Shown here in pieces: positions 30,903 to 42,393 of a stretch of 64,000 nucleotides of DNA (position 1 is the stretch's first letter; each line of letters starts with the position of its first letter). Source of the stretch: Amylostereum areolatum (taxonomy: Eukaryota > Basidiomycota > Agaricomycetes > Russulales > Stereaceae); assembly GCA_012932865.1 (NCBI GenBank), contig SAXG01000001.1, positions 1,601,693-1,665,692 of the forward strand, given 5' to 3'. The notes beneath the pieces are model-generated. The model was not told where the DNA came from. It saw only the letters and a program-made list of their open reading frames with translations, and did not search any database. Both the position numbers and the translations under genes were made by a program.

Positions 30903-31112
30903 CTTTGTGTTTCACTTTATGACTGAAGGTCCCTCTGTGTTTTCAACATCGTTTTGGGGCTGCTTTTGGCGACATCTCGGCACTCTTCATCGGTGCTCGA
31001 AAGGTAAGGCTGCCGTGTGAAGCGGCACAGTACCATACCCACTTGCAACATGAAAAAGGCTAAAACTGTTGAAAACACAGAGGGACCTTCAGTCATAAAG
31101 TGAAACACAAAG

Positions 31113-31186
31113 TGGACTGGCCGGGGATTGAACCCAGGACCTCCCATATTCTAGAAGGGTGCTCTAACCAACTGAGCTACCTGTCC
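31113..31186 (-). tRNA. tRNA-like gene in the 3' LTR of TRIM copy 2
   Basis: Same sequence as 30535-30608, minus strand. Confidence 0.6.
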
Positions 31187-31406
31187 GATAGTGGGAACAG
31201 GTTGGTAGTTGATATAGAGAATATCACCGAGCTCTGATTGTGTGCAACAGGCCAGGGCTTAGCCTTATTTCAACACACCCCCGTAAGACCAGGCCTGATG
31301 TGATCTTAGGCACTCGCCACTTGTGCCCAACAGTAATCATGAAGGCGGGTGCTGCTACCATGTTGAAAACACAGAGGGACCTTCAGTCATAAAGTGAAAC
31401 ACAAAG

Positions 31407-31480
31407 TGGACTGGCCGGGGATTGAACCCAGGACCTCCCATATTCTAGAAGGGTGCTCTAACCAACTGAGCTACCTGTCC
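31407..31480 (-). tRNA. tRNA-like gene in the 5' LTR of TRIM copy 2
   Basis: Same sequence as 30535-30608, minus strand. Confidence 0.6.
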
Positions 31481-31777
31481 GATAGTGGGAACAGGTTGGT
31501 AGTTGATATAGAGAATATCACCGAGCTCTGATTGTGTGCAACAGGCCAGGGCTTAGCCTTATTTCAACAAAAACAGTTTCATTTTTGCACAATTCATCAT
31601 ATTCTTACTTAATAGATGCATCACTGGTCTTAAGTATAATAATTCACGGTATGCAATAGACCTCGTTTGTAACAGTCGCCACTCCTCCAGGAGCTCCAAT
31701 GGCACACGTCTCGGCGCAAGGCATTACGTGGCTTCAAAACGAGTTTGAAAACAAGCCGTTCAGAGTCGAACTCGTTT

Positions 31778-31986
31778 TGTTGAAATAAGGCTAAGCCCTG
31801 GCCTGTTGCACACAATCAGAGCTCAGTGATATCCTCTATATCAACTGCCAACCTGTTCCCACTATCGGACAGGTAGCTCAGTTGGTTAGAGCACCCTTCT
31901 AGAATATGGGAGGTCCTGGGCTCAATCCCCGGCCAGTCCATTTTGTGTTTCACTTTATGACTGAAGGTCCCTCTGTGTTTTCAACA
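31778..31986 (+). mobile_element. TRIM solo LTR with GTTTT duplication (unit 1)
   Basis: A 209-bp solo LTR. The flanks read gtttt before and gtttt after if one T of the left run is shared with the LTR start, so a one-base loss in a T run is likely. It differs from the complete TRIMs at a few positions, including the B box (ggctcaatcc). Confidence 0.8.
31867..31940 (+). tRNA. tRNA-like sequence in a solo TRIM LTR
   Basis: A 74-base cloverleaf as in 30535-30608, but with a T to C change in the B box, which may weaken Pol III use. Confidence 0.5.
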
Positions 31987-32170
31987 GTTTTCGGAGACCC
32001 CCAGTTGCTCCCCGGAGCTGACACATCAACCCTAGCATAGGCTTAGGGAGGCATTTTCGAAATTGCACAAAGGAAACCATGTTCGTGGGAATGAGGCCTC
32101 TGAGATGCGCGCAGAAACGGATTCGAAAACAAGCTCTAAAACGGCCTCTAAAACGGCACTGTGAAGCTCC

Positions 32171-33583
32171 CTAATGCTCCCTCCTTGATCCTCAGTCTGG
32201 GCGCATGGGAAGTCTCTGAAGTTTCCTCTCCCACTTCTCTCGTCGCTGCCCTCAAAGACATGCTGGAGCAGCGCAGTGTAGCCTCCGTCGCCAAACAAAG
32301 GACCTTCCAAAATTTCTGACCCAGTTTAAAGCCACTGCATCTCCTGGCGAGTCGGGAGACATCGTTGATAATGACACCTCCTGGCATGAGCTGGCGGCCC
32401 TCACCCGTGTTCTCATCAGCGCGAGTCACTAGACAAGAAGAACCTACTTTTTGGATGAGTGCCATTCATTTATGCAATGAAATGCATATTCTTCTGCAAA
32501 ACCCTGATTTTCTGGCATCTCACAATGTATGCTATGTATACGCGCCTCTTCAGTACTACAGCTCACTGAGACCCTCCAGGTATGGCCTATTATCCTCCTG
32601 CAAGCCCTGTCTTGGATTTTCATCCAAGCTACGTTGTATATTGATAGTGAATCTCAAGATGGCACAGATTATAGGCCCTTCCTCTCTAGCTGTTTGCTCT
32701 GGTCATGATGAGAAACCCCAGGAAAAGGGTCCGGCAGGTCTGGCTACAAATGTGGTCAATTCCCCACTGTAACTTCACTATCACTGAACTTTTGGAGAGC
32801 GAGAAACACAAGTTTGTCCATAAGTCACTCATAGAAAATAGTTGATTGACTCCCAATCTTGGTAAGCTTCCCTCAACGTACTATAGGCTGTCTATTGTTC
32901 TCACATAGACTCCCAGGTGTCACAGCTTTTCCTCTCCTTCATGTCGCCGATGGCCGAGTACACACTTGTTCATCTCTTCACCTTTCCACACGGTTTCCTT
33001 TCAATTTTCAAAGCGGAGTTCCTCCTCCCGACTGGAACAACATTGAGTCCTCTGGAGGGGAAGAAGAACCAGAAGTGCACAACTCGGATGGCAACAATTT
33101 GTTGGTAAGCGTGTTCATATTTATATATTTGGCAAACTTGCAAGATGCTCAGTATTCTCCACTGGGTGGATACCCTACCCCCCTTCACCTCCCTCATCTT
33201 CAAGTACACCACACCTTGGAGAAGGACCTATAAATGATGTCTTGACCATTCCAGATAGATCATAGAACTAGCCGTGATGTCTCACCTCTCCACCTCCCAT
33301 GCGCTTGATATCTATGGTGGACAACCTCCCTGATTCTTTCTTCATCAAAGCAAACATGGCTTCAGAACCTGAGAAGCTAGGAGACAAATTCTGGAGACAC
33401 TTAGTGATAGCTACACAGGGCAGAGATTTTACCTCTGTGCTGTCATCAGATCAACAGTTTTTTATGCCAGTTATCTTCACTTTTTCTTGGTCCTCGAACT
33501 GTGGCTCATAGTAGATTTTATTTGGAGTGGACAAAGAAGGACACACAGAGTCGAGTGGGGAGGGAGTTGAACTGGCAGTATTA
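32171..33583. other. Unassigned sequence (unit 1)
   Basis: Short open frames only. A plus-strand stretch near 32170-32310 (reading LGAWEVSEVSSPTSLVAALKD) looks like a broken exon of an unknown gene. Nothing else is recognised. The second copy is at 43498-44910. Confidence 0.35.
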
Positions 33584-34036
33584 GGACTCGAGAAGGCGTC
33601 TCATCACGGGGGAGTGTTGAAGATATTCATTTATGTCTGATTTCTACGCCTTTATTCCGTTCTATTCGCTTCTATTCCGCTCCATTCACCCTGTTATCGT
33701 CTCATTCCGCGTCTATACCCTATACATACCCTCTCCACTTCACCTACTGTACCCATTTGTACTGTACTTACTACAGTTCAGCCTGAGCTAGCTTCCCTAG
33801 CTTCAGTTTCGAGTTAGTTACCGCTTTAGGTCGATTCTCGGCTTATTCCGAGTTTCCTCCCACGCTCCGTGGCCTCTACCTGCAGCCACATGTGTGTGCT
33901 CATTCTGCAGGTATGCCCTTCGCTCGTTTCTGTCTTGTTTCTCAGTCGCTCATTCTGTGCTGCAGCAATCCACTGTTTGTGTCAGTTCTGAGCGTCCCTA
34001 GCTAGTTGGCTAGCCCCTTCAACTGCGACTTCAACA
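33584..34036 (+). mobile_element. Copia 3' end and LTR remnant, plus strand (unit 1)
   Basis: Begins with the last bases of copia pol and its polypurine tract (ggactcgaga...acgggggag) followed by a 422-bp LTR at 33615-34036, TGTTGAAGATATTC...CGACTTCAACA. Its orientation is opposite to the copia pol of the same unit. The rest of this copia copy has been deleted. Confidence 0.85.
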
Positions 34037-34345
34037 GTTACCGGAAGGAACAGGTTGTATTGAAACTGATCCATGGCTGCCCATATTTCTTGTCCTAGGC
34101 CTGCAGCGGTAAGCTGCCACGAGAATAAGATGCAGATTGAATGCCATAACATTACCTGATGTTGTTTCGATCTCTCTGAGCCATTCATTTTCCGATCCTA
34201 CTAACGTTGGGATGGGTCATTGTACGGATGTTTGCAGATGGATGGATGAGAAGAGAGAGGCAGGGCGCAAGAAGCCTGCCTATTGATACCTGGCTGATGA
34301 GGGCATGCAGGCCAAGAATGGAACAACACTACAATGGGGTCTTCC

Positions 34346-34551
34346 TGTTGAAATAAGGCTAAGCCCTGGCCTGTTGCACACAATCAGAGCTCAGTGATAT
34401 CCTCTATATCAACTACCAACCTGTTCCCACTATCGGACAGGTAGCTCAGTTGGTTAGAGCACCCTTCTAGAATATGGGAGGTGGGCTCAATCCCTGGCCA
34501 GTCCACTTTGTGTTTCACTTTATGACTGAAGGTCCCTCTGTGTTTTCAACA
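34346..34551 (+). mobile_element. TRIM solo LTR, 206 bp, no target duplication (unit 1)
   Basis: Matches the TRIM LTR but lacks three bases in the variable loop/T-arm region of the tRNA-like part. The flanks cttcc and catac do not match, which points to recombination or an older event. The 71-base tRNA-like remnant (34435-34505) is unlikely to fold well. Confidence 0.8.
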
Positions 34552-35022
34552 CATACAGCACGCAAACCTCATCTATCTTGAAATGCGTGCTAATGAGAGC
34601 ATTTACAACACCTGCCCAAGCTCGTAATTTCGTCATACTTCTTGATATCGTCAATCTGACTGCCGACCTCGGGCCGAAGTGGGATCGCAGCCAGAAACGT
34701 CTGGCTACGACCTTGCTCTGATAAGGGGTCGTCATCCAAGCCAACGCCCCATGAAGATAGTGGTCGGAAGCTTACCTTGAAACCCTTCAAGTTGAGGGTG
34801 GGTGGTTCAAGGAAGAGCCGATCAGCATAGGGGACACCACACGAAGGTTAGTTTCGAGCTTTGCGACGAATGTCTTGTAGGCTGGAGCTCTATAATCACA
34901 ACATGGTAGAGGCAAAGGGAGCTGTTGCGCTCACTTTTCTCACCTCTGTTACTCATGGTGTCCCACACTCATCATAGATCTTGTCGATTGATCTGAGGAT
35001 TGATGCCAACTCTGAAAGCATT

Positions 35023-35385
35023 TGTTGAAGATATTCATTTATGTCTACCTACTGCTCACTATTGTACTCTACTTACTGTAGCTCAGCCTGAGTCAGCTTC
35101 CCTAGCTTCAGTTTCGAGTGAGTTACCGCTTTATGTTGAAAACACAGAGGGACCTTCAGTCATAAAGTGAAACACAAAGTGGACTGGCCGGGGATTGAGC
35201 CCACCTCCCATATTCTAGAAGGGTGCTCTAACCAACTGAGCTACCTGTCCGATAGTGGGAACAGGTTGGCAGTTGATATAGAGGATATCACTGAGCTCTG
35301 ATTGTGTGCAACAGGCCAGGGCTTAGCCTTATTTCAACACTTTAGGTCGTCGACATTCTTGGCTTTATTCCGAGCTTCATCCCAC
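35023..35385 (+). repeat. Partial copia LTR split by a TRIM solo LTR (unit 1)
   Basis: TGTTGAAGATATTCAT opens a shortened copia LTR. It is interrupted at 35134-35339 and resumes with the duplicated cttta, then ggtcg and a sequence matching the LTR segment ggcttattccgag. Confidence 0.75.
35134..35339 (-). mobile_element. TRIM solo LTR with CTTTA duplication, nested in a copia LTR (unit 1)
   Basis: A 206-bp LTR, minus strand, with the same three-base deletion as 34346-34551. Perfect 5-base duplication cttta at 35129-35133 and 35340-35344. This orders events: copia LTR first, TRIM later. The deletion-bearing subfamily evidently could still move. Confidence 0.88.
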
Positions 35386-36279
35386 CTACATAAATAGCTT
35401 GTTTGAATGGAACACCTTCATAGTGGTGGAACAACTTGCAAACACCGGAGGTGGAGCCGAGGTTGAGTGGGTCCTGAACGGCGAACTTGCTAGTTGCAGG
35501 CTCCTGAATCTTCTTTTGTTCTGTGGAGCGGTTCAGATCTACGATCTTGTGGAGCTGTTGCGGCCAAGCTTAAACCTTAATATTATAAACCCATGAAAAT
35601 ATATGAATTGCATTCCCCATGAAATCTTACATGGCACCAGCGTACAACGGATACGCTTACTTACACAAGTCTCTTGAAACTCATGCCAGCGCTCCACGAC
35701 ACAGTACAGTCCCCCTCGTTTACACAAGCAGGGCCCCCGGCGTGTACACACCGGTACTACCCCTCTGATGGCAATGAGTCAGCGAAACGGTGAATTGAGC
35801 CTGTGTGATGAGAAGAAACCAAACCTGCATTGCGCCAGCGATCCGATATACGATGGCAATGAGCAAAGCTTGATTCAATTCCAGGGGGTAGGATTGGTAA
35901 ACTAAAACTCGAAGGATATCACAGTGGCGTTGGGATCCGCGATCCTCAACAAATACTCCTGAGCTTGGGTCGGGACAACGGCGGCTTTTGAACTGACGAG
36001 ACGAGATATTTGGCCTGTTCGATCAAGAAAACTTGATCTGTCACAGGCAATTTAGTAGCTCTGGATGTAGGGATATAAAATCTTAGTCGGATAGAAGACA
36101 ATGCACCCTAGTAGCGAGGTAAGGACCGGAGAATGTCGTCATATTTCCAGTGTCTTGGTTGGATACGACATTGTGCGGCTGATGCCAGATGTGTTGAAGT
36201 ACCACCATGTCATGCTTGAAAACCTCCTCGCACACACATAGGCACAGCGAATGAGGTTTGCAACTGGTCGATGTGGGAG
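35386..36279. other. Unassigned sequence (unit 1)
   Basis: No recognisable gene; open frames are under 75 codons and without family motifs. The second copy is at 46713-47606. Confidence 0.4.
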
Positions 36280-36392
36280 TGTTGAAGATATCATTTATGT
36301 CTGATTTCTACGCCTTTATTCCGTTCTATCTCCGTTCTATTCGCATCTATCACCTTCTTATCCCTCTCCACTTCACCCACTGTTCGCTATTG
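36280..36392 (+). repeat. Truncated copia LTR at the unit 1/unit 2 junction
   Basis: The first 113 bases of a copia LTR (TGTTGAAGATATCATT...) end at cactgttcgctattg. They are followed at once by TGTTGAAGTCGC, the start of the unit 2 LTR in the opposite orientation. Its ending resembles the subfamily seen at 49918-50361 (caatagcgaacagtg on the plus strand there). Confidence 0.8.
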
Positions 36393-36825
36393 TGTTGAAG
36401 TCGCAGTTGAAGGGGCTAGCCAACTAGCTAGGGACGCTCAGAACTGACACAAACAGTGGATTGCTGCAGCACAGAATGAGCGACTGAGAAACAAGACAGA
36501 AACGAGCAAAGGGCATACCTGCAGAATGAGCACACACATGTGGCTGCAGGTAGAGGCCACGGAGCGTGGGAGGAAACTCGGAATAAGCCGAGAATCGACC
36601 TAAAGCGGTAACTAACTCGAAACTGAAGCTAGGGAAGCTAGCTCAGGCTGAACTGTAGTAAGTACAGTACAAATGGGTACAGTAGGTGAAGTGGAGAGGG
36701 TATGTATAGGGTATAGACGCGGAATGAGGCAATAATAAGGTGAATGGAGCGGAATAGAAGCGAATAGAAGGGTGGTACAACGGAACAAAGGCGTGGAAAT
36801 CAGACATAAAGGAATATCTTCAACA
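36393..36825 (-). repeat. 3' LTR of the copia element, unit 2
   Basis: Same sequence as 25066-25498, shifted by 11,327 bases. Confidence 0.88.
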
Positions 36826-36844
36826 CTCCCCCGTGATGAGACGC

Positions 36845-39800
36845 CTACTCGAGTCCCATCATCTCCCTGCAGCGCACAACGCGCTCCCGAGGCAGCGCCT
36901 TCGTCAGGATGTCGGCCGGCATCTCGTTTGTCCCCACAAACTTGAGAACAATCCGGCCGGCCTCCACTTCGTCTCGCAGCCAGTAGAAGCGCAGGTCGAG
37001 GTGCTTCATGCGTCCATGATGCTCGGGATTCTTCGAGACGTTGATAGACGACTGATTGTCCGAGTACAGGAGCGACGCGCCCTCGACTGTGTATCCAAAC
37101 TCAGAGAGCAGGTTGCGCATCCAGACGATCTCCTTGCCAGCCTCGACGGCAGCAATGTACTCCGCCTCGGTCGTCGACTGTGCGACGAGCGATTGGAGGC
37201 GAGAGCTCCAGCTGACAGCGCCAGAACCAATGCGGACGAGATACCCGCCTGTGGAGCGGCCATTGTCGACGTTTCCGCCGTGGTCCGAGTCCGTGAACGT
37301 GGTGAACAGCTCGGAGTCGTCGCTCGGCCTATAAACGAGCTTCAAGTCCTTCGTACCCTGGAGGTACTTGAACAGATGCTGGACGGCGCGCCAATGCTGA
37401 GGACCTGGGTCCGAGATGAAGCGGCACAGGTTGGAGACGGTGTAGGCGATGTCTGGACGGGTAGCAGTCGCGATGTAGAGCAGGGAGCCGACGGCGCTGC
37501 CATAGGGCACCTTCTGCATGAATTCGCGCTCCGACGCGTTCTGGGGCGACATAGCCTTCGTCAGACGCGAGCCAGGAAGCATGGGCGTGGTGACAGGGTG
37601 GCAGTCGGCATGGTTGTAGCGTCCAAGCGTGTCGACGATGTACTGGCGCTGGGAGAGGAAGAGGGTGCGCAGAGAGTGGTCTCGAGTGATGTGGATGCCA
37701 AGGAGGAAGGAGGTGGGGCCGAGGTCTCGCAGCTTGAAGTGCGTGCGAAGAGTGGTGATGATCTCGTCGAGAACGGGCTCCGAATTTGACGCTAGGGTCC
37801 CATCGTCGACGAAGACAGGGAGGAGAACGCGCACGGCGTCGCGCTGAAGCACGTAGATCGACGCGTCGCTGTAGATGCAGCGGAATCCCATCTTGTCGCA
37901 CAGGACCTCCATCAGCTTGATCTTCCACAGGCGAGCGGCCTGCTTGAGGCCGTAGATCGACTTCTGCAGCTTGCAGACCGCGCCAGGAGGACCCTCCTCG
38001 AAGCCTTCAGGCTGCTTCATGTAGACCTCCGCATCGAGGTCGCCATTGATGAAGGCATGGGAGATGTCGATGGAGCGCAGGTGGAGATCCTCGACGGCGG
38101 CGAGGGCGAGGACAGTGCGGATGGCCTGGAACTTGGCAGTGGGAGCGAAGGTCTCGAAGTAGTCGAAGCCAGGACGCTGGGCAAAGCCCTTCGCGACGAC
38201 GCGCGCCTTGTAGCGCTCGATGGAGCCGTCCTCCTTGCGCTTGACCTTGAACACCCAGCGCGATGCGACGGCGTGCGCGCCAGGGGGAAGGGAAGCGATA
38301 GACCAGGTGCCATTGGCTGCATGCGCGTCGAGCTCCTCTCGACACGCTGCAAGCCACATCTCCGCGTCCGGACGCTGCATAGCCTGCCTGTAGGAGAGCG
38401 GCTCGCCGTCTGCGGATAGAAGGGCAGTCTCCAACGCGGTGTGGATGGCAAAGGCGGCCTCAGGCGTCTCCTGCGCAAAGTAGACGTCGTCATTCGCCCA
38501 CGGCTCAGGAGAGTCGCTGTGAGCATCGTCCTCCTCGTCGGATTCGACTGCAGGAAGCGGCTCGCGCACTTTCGCCTTGGAGGGCACTGGTTGAGGCTGC
38601 CAGCTGTTCGATCGCGCCTTGACCACGGCGTCGCGCGTGCTACGGCGCAGAGGACCGGTGGGCGAGGCGGCGCGCTTCCTCCCTCGAGGAGCAGGCCGCG
38701 AAGGACCCGCATGTGGAGAGGGAGGTGCAGGATCGGCTGCAGGCAGCGCAGGAGCGGGATCGGCCGCATCCTGATCGACATCATGCTCGTGCTCATCAGC
38801 AGGCGGAGCTGGAGGCAGATCAGACTCGTCTTGCTCAGCAGAGGACGAGTCGTCGTCTCCCCCGGCATCCAGCACCGGCTGAGAGGGAGCAGGCTCCGAT
38901 GGAGGCGGAGGAGGGAAGAGGGGAGCGGAAGGCGAGGGCAGGAGCGGCTTGTTGAGCCTGGAGCGAGGGAAATCGCGCTCATCAAAGTCGGCGCGCTCGC
39001 AAATGATGACCTTCTTCGCTATAGGGTCCCAGAACTTCCAGCCTTTGTACCCCTCCGGATACCCGATGAAGGCGGCCTTCACCATGTGCGGCTGCAGGCC
39101 CTTGCGCTTGTCGCGCTGGATATGGACGTATGCGGTGCATCCCCACACGCGCAGACGACTCACATCCGGCTTGGACCCGTGCCAGAGCTCGAAGGGCGTG
39201 GTGTGCGCCTTGATAGCGGCGGTGGGAAGGCGGTTACGGACGTGGATGTAGGCACTGAGCGCTTCTCCCCAGAAAGACGCAGGCAGGCCGGACTCCGCAA
39301 GCATCGCGGTGACACCCTCCTCAATGGTGCGATTTGCACGCTCCGCCACGCCGTTCTGCTGAGGGCGATTGCGCGTCGTATGACGGCGCTCGATCCCGTG
39401 CAGCGAACAGAACTCGTCCATGTTGCGCCCCATGTACTCGCCCCCCTTGTCGTCCTGCAGCGCGAGCAGCTTCTCGCCTGTCTGCTTCTCGGCCCACGCT
39501 TTGAAGTCCTTGAACGCCTCGTACTGGTCCGACTTCTTGCGAAGCAGGTAGACGGCGTAGAAACGCGAGGCGGCGTCGATGTAGAGGACCCAGTAGCGAT
39601 AGCCAGAGGCGGTGCGGACTGGAAGCGGACCGTGCAGGTCAGAGTGGACGAGGGCGAGGCGCTTTGTGTAGACGGTGGTAGAGGAGGGGAACGGGTCGGC
39701 ATGCATCTTGCCAGCGAGGCAGGGCTCGCAGATAGGGTCGGGCTTCTCCAACGAGTTGAAGACGAGACCAGTGACGAGGTTCTCCCGCACTATGCGCTGG

Positions 39801-40154
39801 AGGCCAGCGTGGTTGAAGTGCGCAAGGCGGCGGTGCCATAGGGACGCGTCGAGAGGCGTAGAGGCGGCAAGCGCGGCGGAAAGGGCGTAGTGCGACGCTG
39901 TAGAGGTGGAACCATCGAGATAGGCAGTGTTCGCGTCGTTGATCGTTGCAGTGAACCACACTGCGCCGTCCTTAGCGAAGGAGACGCGGCTCCCCTTGAT
40001 GGTGACGACGAACGCCTTATGCTTCGCAAGGTAGAGGACAGAGAGGAGATTATTGCCAAGATGGGGAACATGGAGGACTCTAGTAAACTCGACGGCGCCC
40101 TGCGCCTTTCCTGCTACAACCGGATTGAACACCACTGAACCGACACCTGCACTG
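36845..40154 (-). pseudogene. Ty1/copia pol, 5'-truncated (unit 2)
   Basis: The encoded 1,096 residues are identical to the unit 1 copy at 25518-28827, with the same truncation at a TRIM LTR. Confidence 0.93.
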
Positions 40155-40363
40155 TGTTGAAAACACAGAGGGACCTTCAGTCATAAAGTGAAACACAAAG
40201 TGGACTGGCCAGGGATTGAACCCAGGACCTCCCATATTCTAGAAGGGTGCTCTAACCAACTGAGCTACCTGTCCGATAGTGGGAACAGGTTGGTAGTTGA
40301 TATAGAGGATATCACTGAGCTCTGATTGTGTGCAACAGGCCAGGGCTTAGCCTTATTTCAACA
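40155..40363 (-). mobile_element. TRIM solo LTR at the copia truncation (unit 2)
   Basis: Copy of 28828-29036; contains the tRNA-like sequence at 40201-40274. Confidence 0.85.
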
Positions 40364-41568
40364 AGGAGTGACCTTGTTTTTTTCGGCCGCCTTGGCCACC
40401 CGCAAGAGGCTTCCAAAGAGGCATGGTGCCTTTGTGGTGGACTGAAGGCATTTTGCAAGACCAATGGTGGCAAGGCTTGTCATCTAGGTATACAATCATA
40501 CCATCAAATGACTAAACACAAATAGTTAGAAAACACACTATCTCCATACAGATGCCATTGCCGCATACAGCATCTTCAAAGCTTGGGGACATTGACAAGG
40601 TGAACAGGGCTGCGGAAAGATGTGTCGTTGCTACGGCTTGCATAGTGAGTGCACTTGAGGGTGATGTGAGTGAGATGAATTTGAAGTTATTTGTCATAGT
40701 ATTCAATGGTGGTGGTGGTGGTGGTGGTAAGTAGCAGGCACGACGGGGGCACTGGACCATGTCATAGGCTTATCCAGGCTGTTTGCCCTTGTTTGCTGGT
40801 GTTTATCACAGCCTGAGGCCACAGGCAGCTTTAGACTTTGCCACCTTACACCCACGGACCCTCATAGATCATCCTCTCTCTCAATGAATTATCTACCTCG
40901 TAGCATGGTGTTTTCTGCAAGCTCTCGTCAGGATGAAGGACTCAACCCTTGATGATAAGGAGATGACTCGGTATATACGGAACATGAGGCAGGAAGTGGT
41001 ACTCCTAGGGATTCACACTTTCAATAATTGGTATCTGCACTGTTTACGGTAGTTGCACTGCAAAAATTGCCTTGTCCACGGAGCCGATTGTGCCTCTTAA
41101 CAATGTTGTCCATACTTTGGATGACATTGACCCTGTAAATGACAAAGGCCTTCAACGATAGTGGGCGGAAGGAAGGGGAAGATGGTGATTCGACATTGGT
41201 GGTGGATCTTGCGAAGACAGATGGTGCAATGAGTGTGATTATTTCTCAGGTGCATAATTTTCTCACACTACATGCTCACAGATACATAGAACACTGTAGC
41301 AAAAATGTGTTGAGCAATGTAGTGTGCACACTCCTCAGTTTGCCTAGTCCAACAAAAGTTTCAAAACATGTGTTATGGCCACACACAAGAAAATGAGGGG
41401 CTTCCCTTAAACACCCTGCCGGTGCATAAAGTGTTTCTGCAAGCTAGTAACAGGCCTTGTAGTGCGGTCACATGCAAGTAGGTAAACTCGTCTTTTCAGG
41501 TGACCCAGTCTGGCCGCACAATTTCAGAGGTCTCCAATTTCCATAGTAGGGCCGCGGCTGGAAAATAA
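40364..41568. other. Unassigned sequence (unit 2)
   Basis: Copy of 29037-30241; no gene recognised. The (ggt)n tract is at 40704-40727. Confidence 0.4.
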
Positions 41569-41772
41569 GGAGCTTCACAGTGCCGTTTTAGAGGCCGTTT
41601 TAGAGCTCGTTTTCGAATCCGTTTTTGCGCACGTCTCAGAGGTCTCATTCCCACGGTTGAAGGTGAAATAGAAAAGTAAGATTTAAGGGTCACTTGAGGG
41701 AGAATTTCTATTGGTCCATGGGTAGATACTAGCTACGGCAAACTCCAGAAATAGACCCGCTTCAGCGTCGTT

Positions 41773-42275
41773 TGTTGAAATAAGGCTAAGCCCTGGCCTG
41801 TTGCACACAATCAGAGCTCGGTGATATTCTCTATATCAACTACCAACCTGTTCCCACTATCGGACAGGTAGCTCAGTTGGTTAGAGCACCCTTCTAGAAT
41901 ATGGGAGGTCCTGGGTTCAATCCCCGGCCAGTCCACTTTGTGTTTCACTTTATGACTGAAGGTCCCTCTGTGTTTTCAACATGGTAGCAGCACCCGCCTT
42001 CATGATTACTGTTGGGCACAAGTGGCGAGTGCCTAAGATCACATCAGGCCTGGTCTTACGGGGGTGTGTTGAAATAAGGCTAAGCCCTGGCCTGTTGCAC
42101 ACAATCAGAGCTCGGTGATATTCTCTATATCAACTACCAACCTGTTCCCACTATCGGACAGGTAGCTCAGTTGGTTAGAGCACCCTTCTAGAATATGGGA
42201 GGTCCTGGGTTCAATCCCCGGCCAGTCCACTTTGTGTTTCACTTTATGACTGAAGGTCCCTCTGTGTTTTCAACA
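41773..42275 (+). mobile_element. Complete TRIM with tRNA-containing LTRs, TSD TCGTT (unit 2)
   Basis: Copy of 30446-30948. tRNA-like genes at 41862-41935 and 42156-42229, plus strand. Confidence 0.93.
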
Positions 42276-42393
42276 TCGTTTTGGGGCTGCTTTTGGCGAC
42301 ATCTCGGCACTCTTCATCGGTGCTCGAAAGGTAAGGCTGCCGTGTGAAGCGGCACAGTACCATACCCACTTGCAACATGAAAAAGGCTAAAAC

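Larger units (their letters stand above)
30446..30948 (+). mobile_element. Complete TRIM retrotransposon with tRNA-containing LTRs, TSD TCGTT (unit 1)
   Basis: Two direct 209-bp LTRs (30446-30654, 30740-30948), apparently identical to each other, flank an 85-bp interior. LTR ends are TGTTGAAAT...TTTTCAACA. The interior begins TGGTAGCAGCACCC directly after the 5' LTR, a typical primer-binding site, and ends with a purine-rich cttacgggggtg before the 3' LTR. The host duplication tcgtt is perfect on both sides (30441-30445, 30949-30953). Total length is 503 bp with no coding capacity, which fits a terminal-repeat retrotransposon in miniature. Each LTR holds a full tRNA-like gene at LTR positions 90-163. 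Mobilisation in trans is required; the neighbouring copia family, with the same TGTTGAA/TTCAACA ends, is the obvious candidate. Confidence 0.93.
31067..31569 (-). mobile_element. Complete TRIM retrotransposon in opposite orientation, TSD AAAAC (unit 1)
   Basis: LTRs at 31361-31569 (5') and 31067-31275 (3') flank the same 85-bp interior (31276-31360), read on the minus strand. The target duplication aaaac is perfect (31062-31066, 31570-31574). LTRs and interior look the same as the plus-strand copy 120 bp away, so both insertions are young. The head-to-head pair could form a long hairpin. Confidence 0.93.
30242..32170. mobile_element. Foldback-type element with 88-bp inverted repeats, invaded by TRIMs (unit 1)
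   Basis: The left end 30242-30329 (ggagcttcacagtgccgttt...) is repeated inverted at 32083-32170 with about five differences. Both arms contain two gttttagag motifs spaced 15 bp apart. Two complete TRIMs (30446-30948, 31067-31569) and a solo TRIM LTR (31778-31986) lie inside. Taking these out leaves an element of about 700 bp with no coding capacity. A TAA flank on each side could be a 3-bp target duplication, but the alignment at the left end is ambiguous. Confidence 0.6.
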
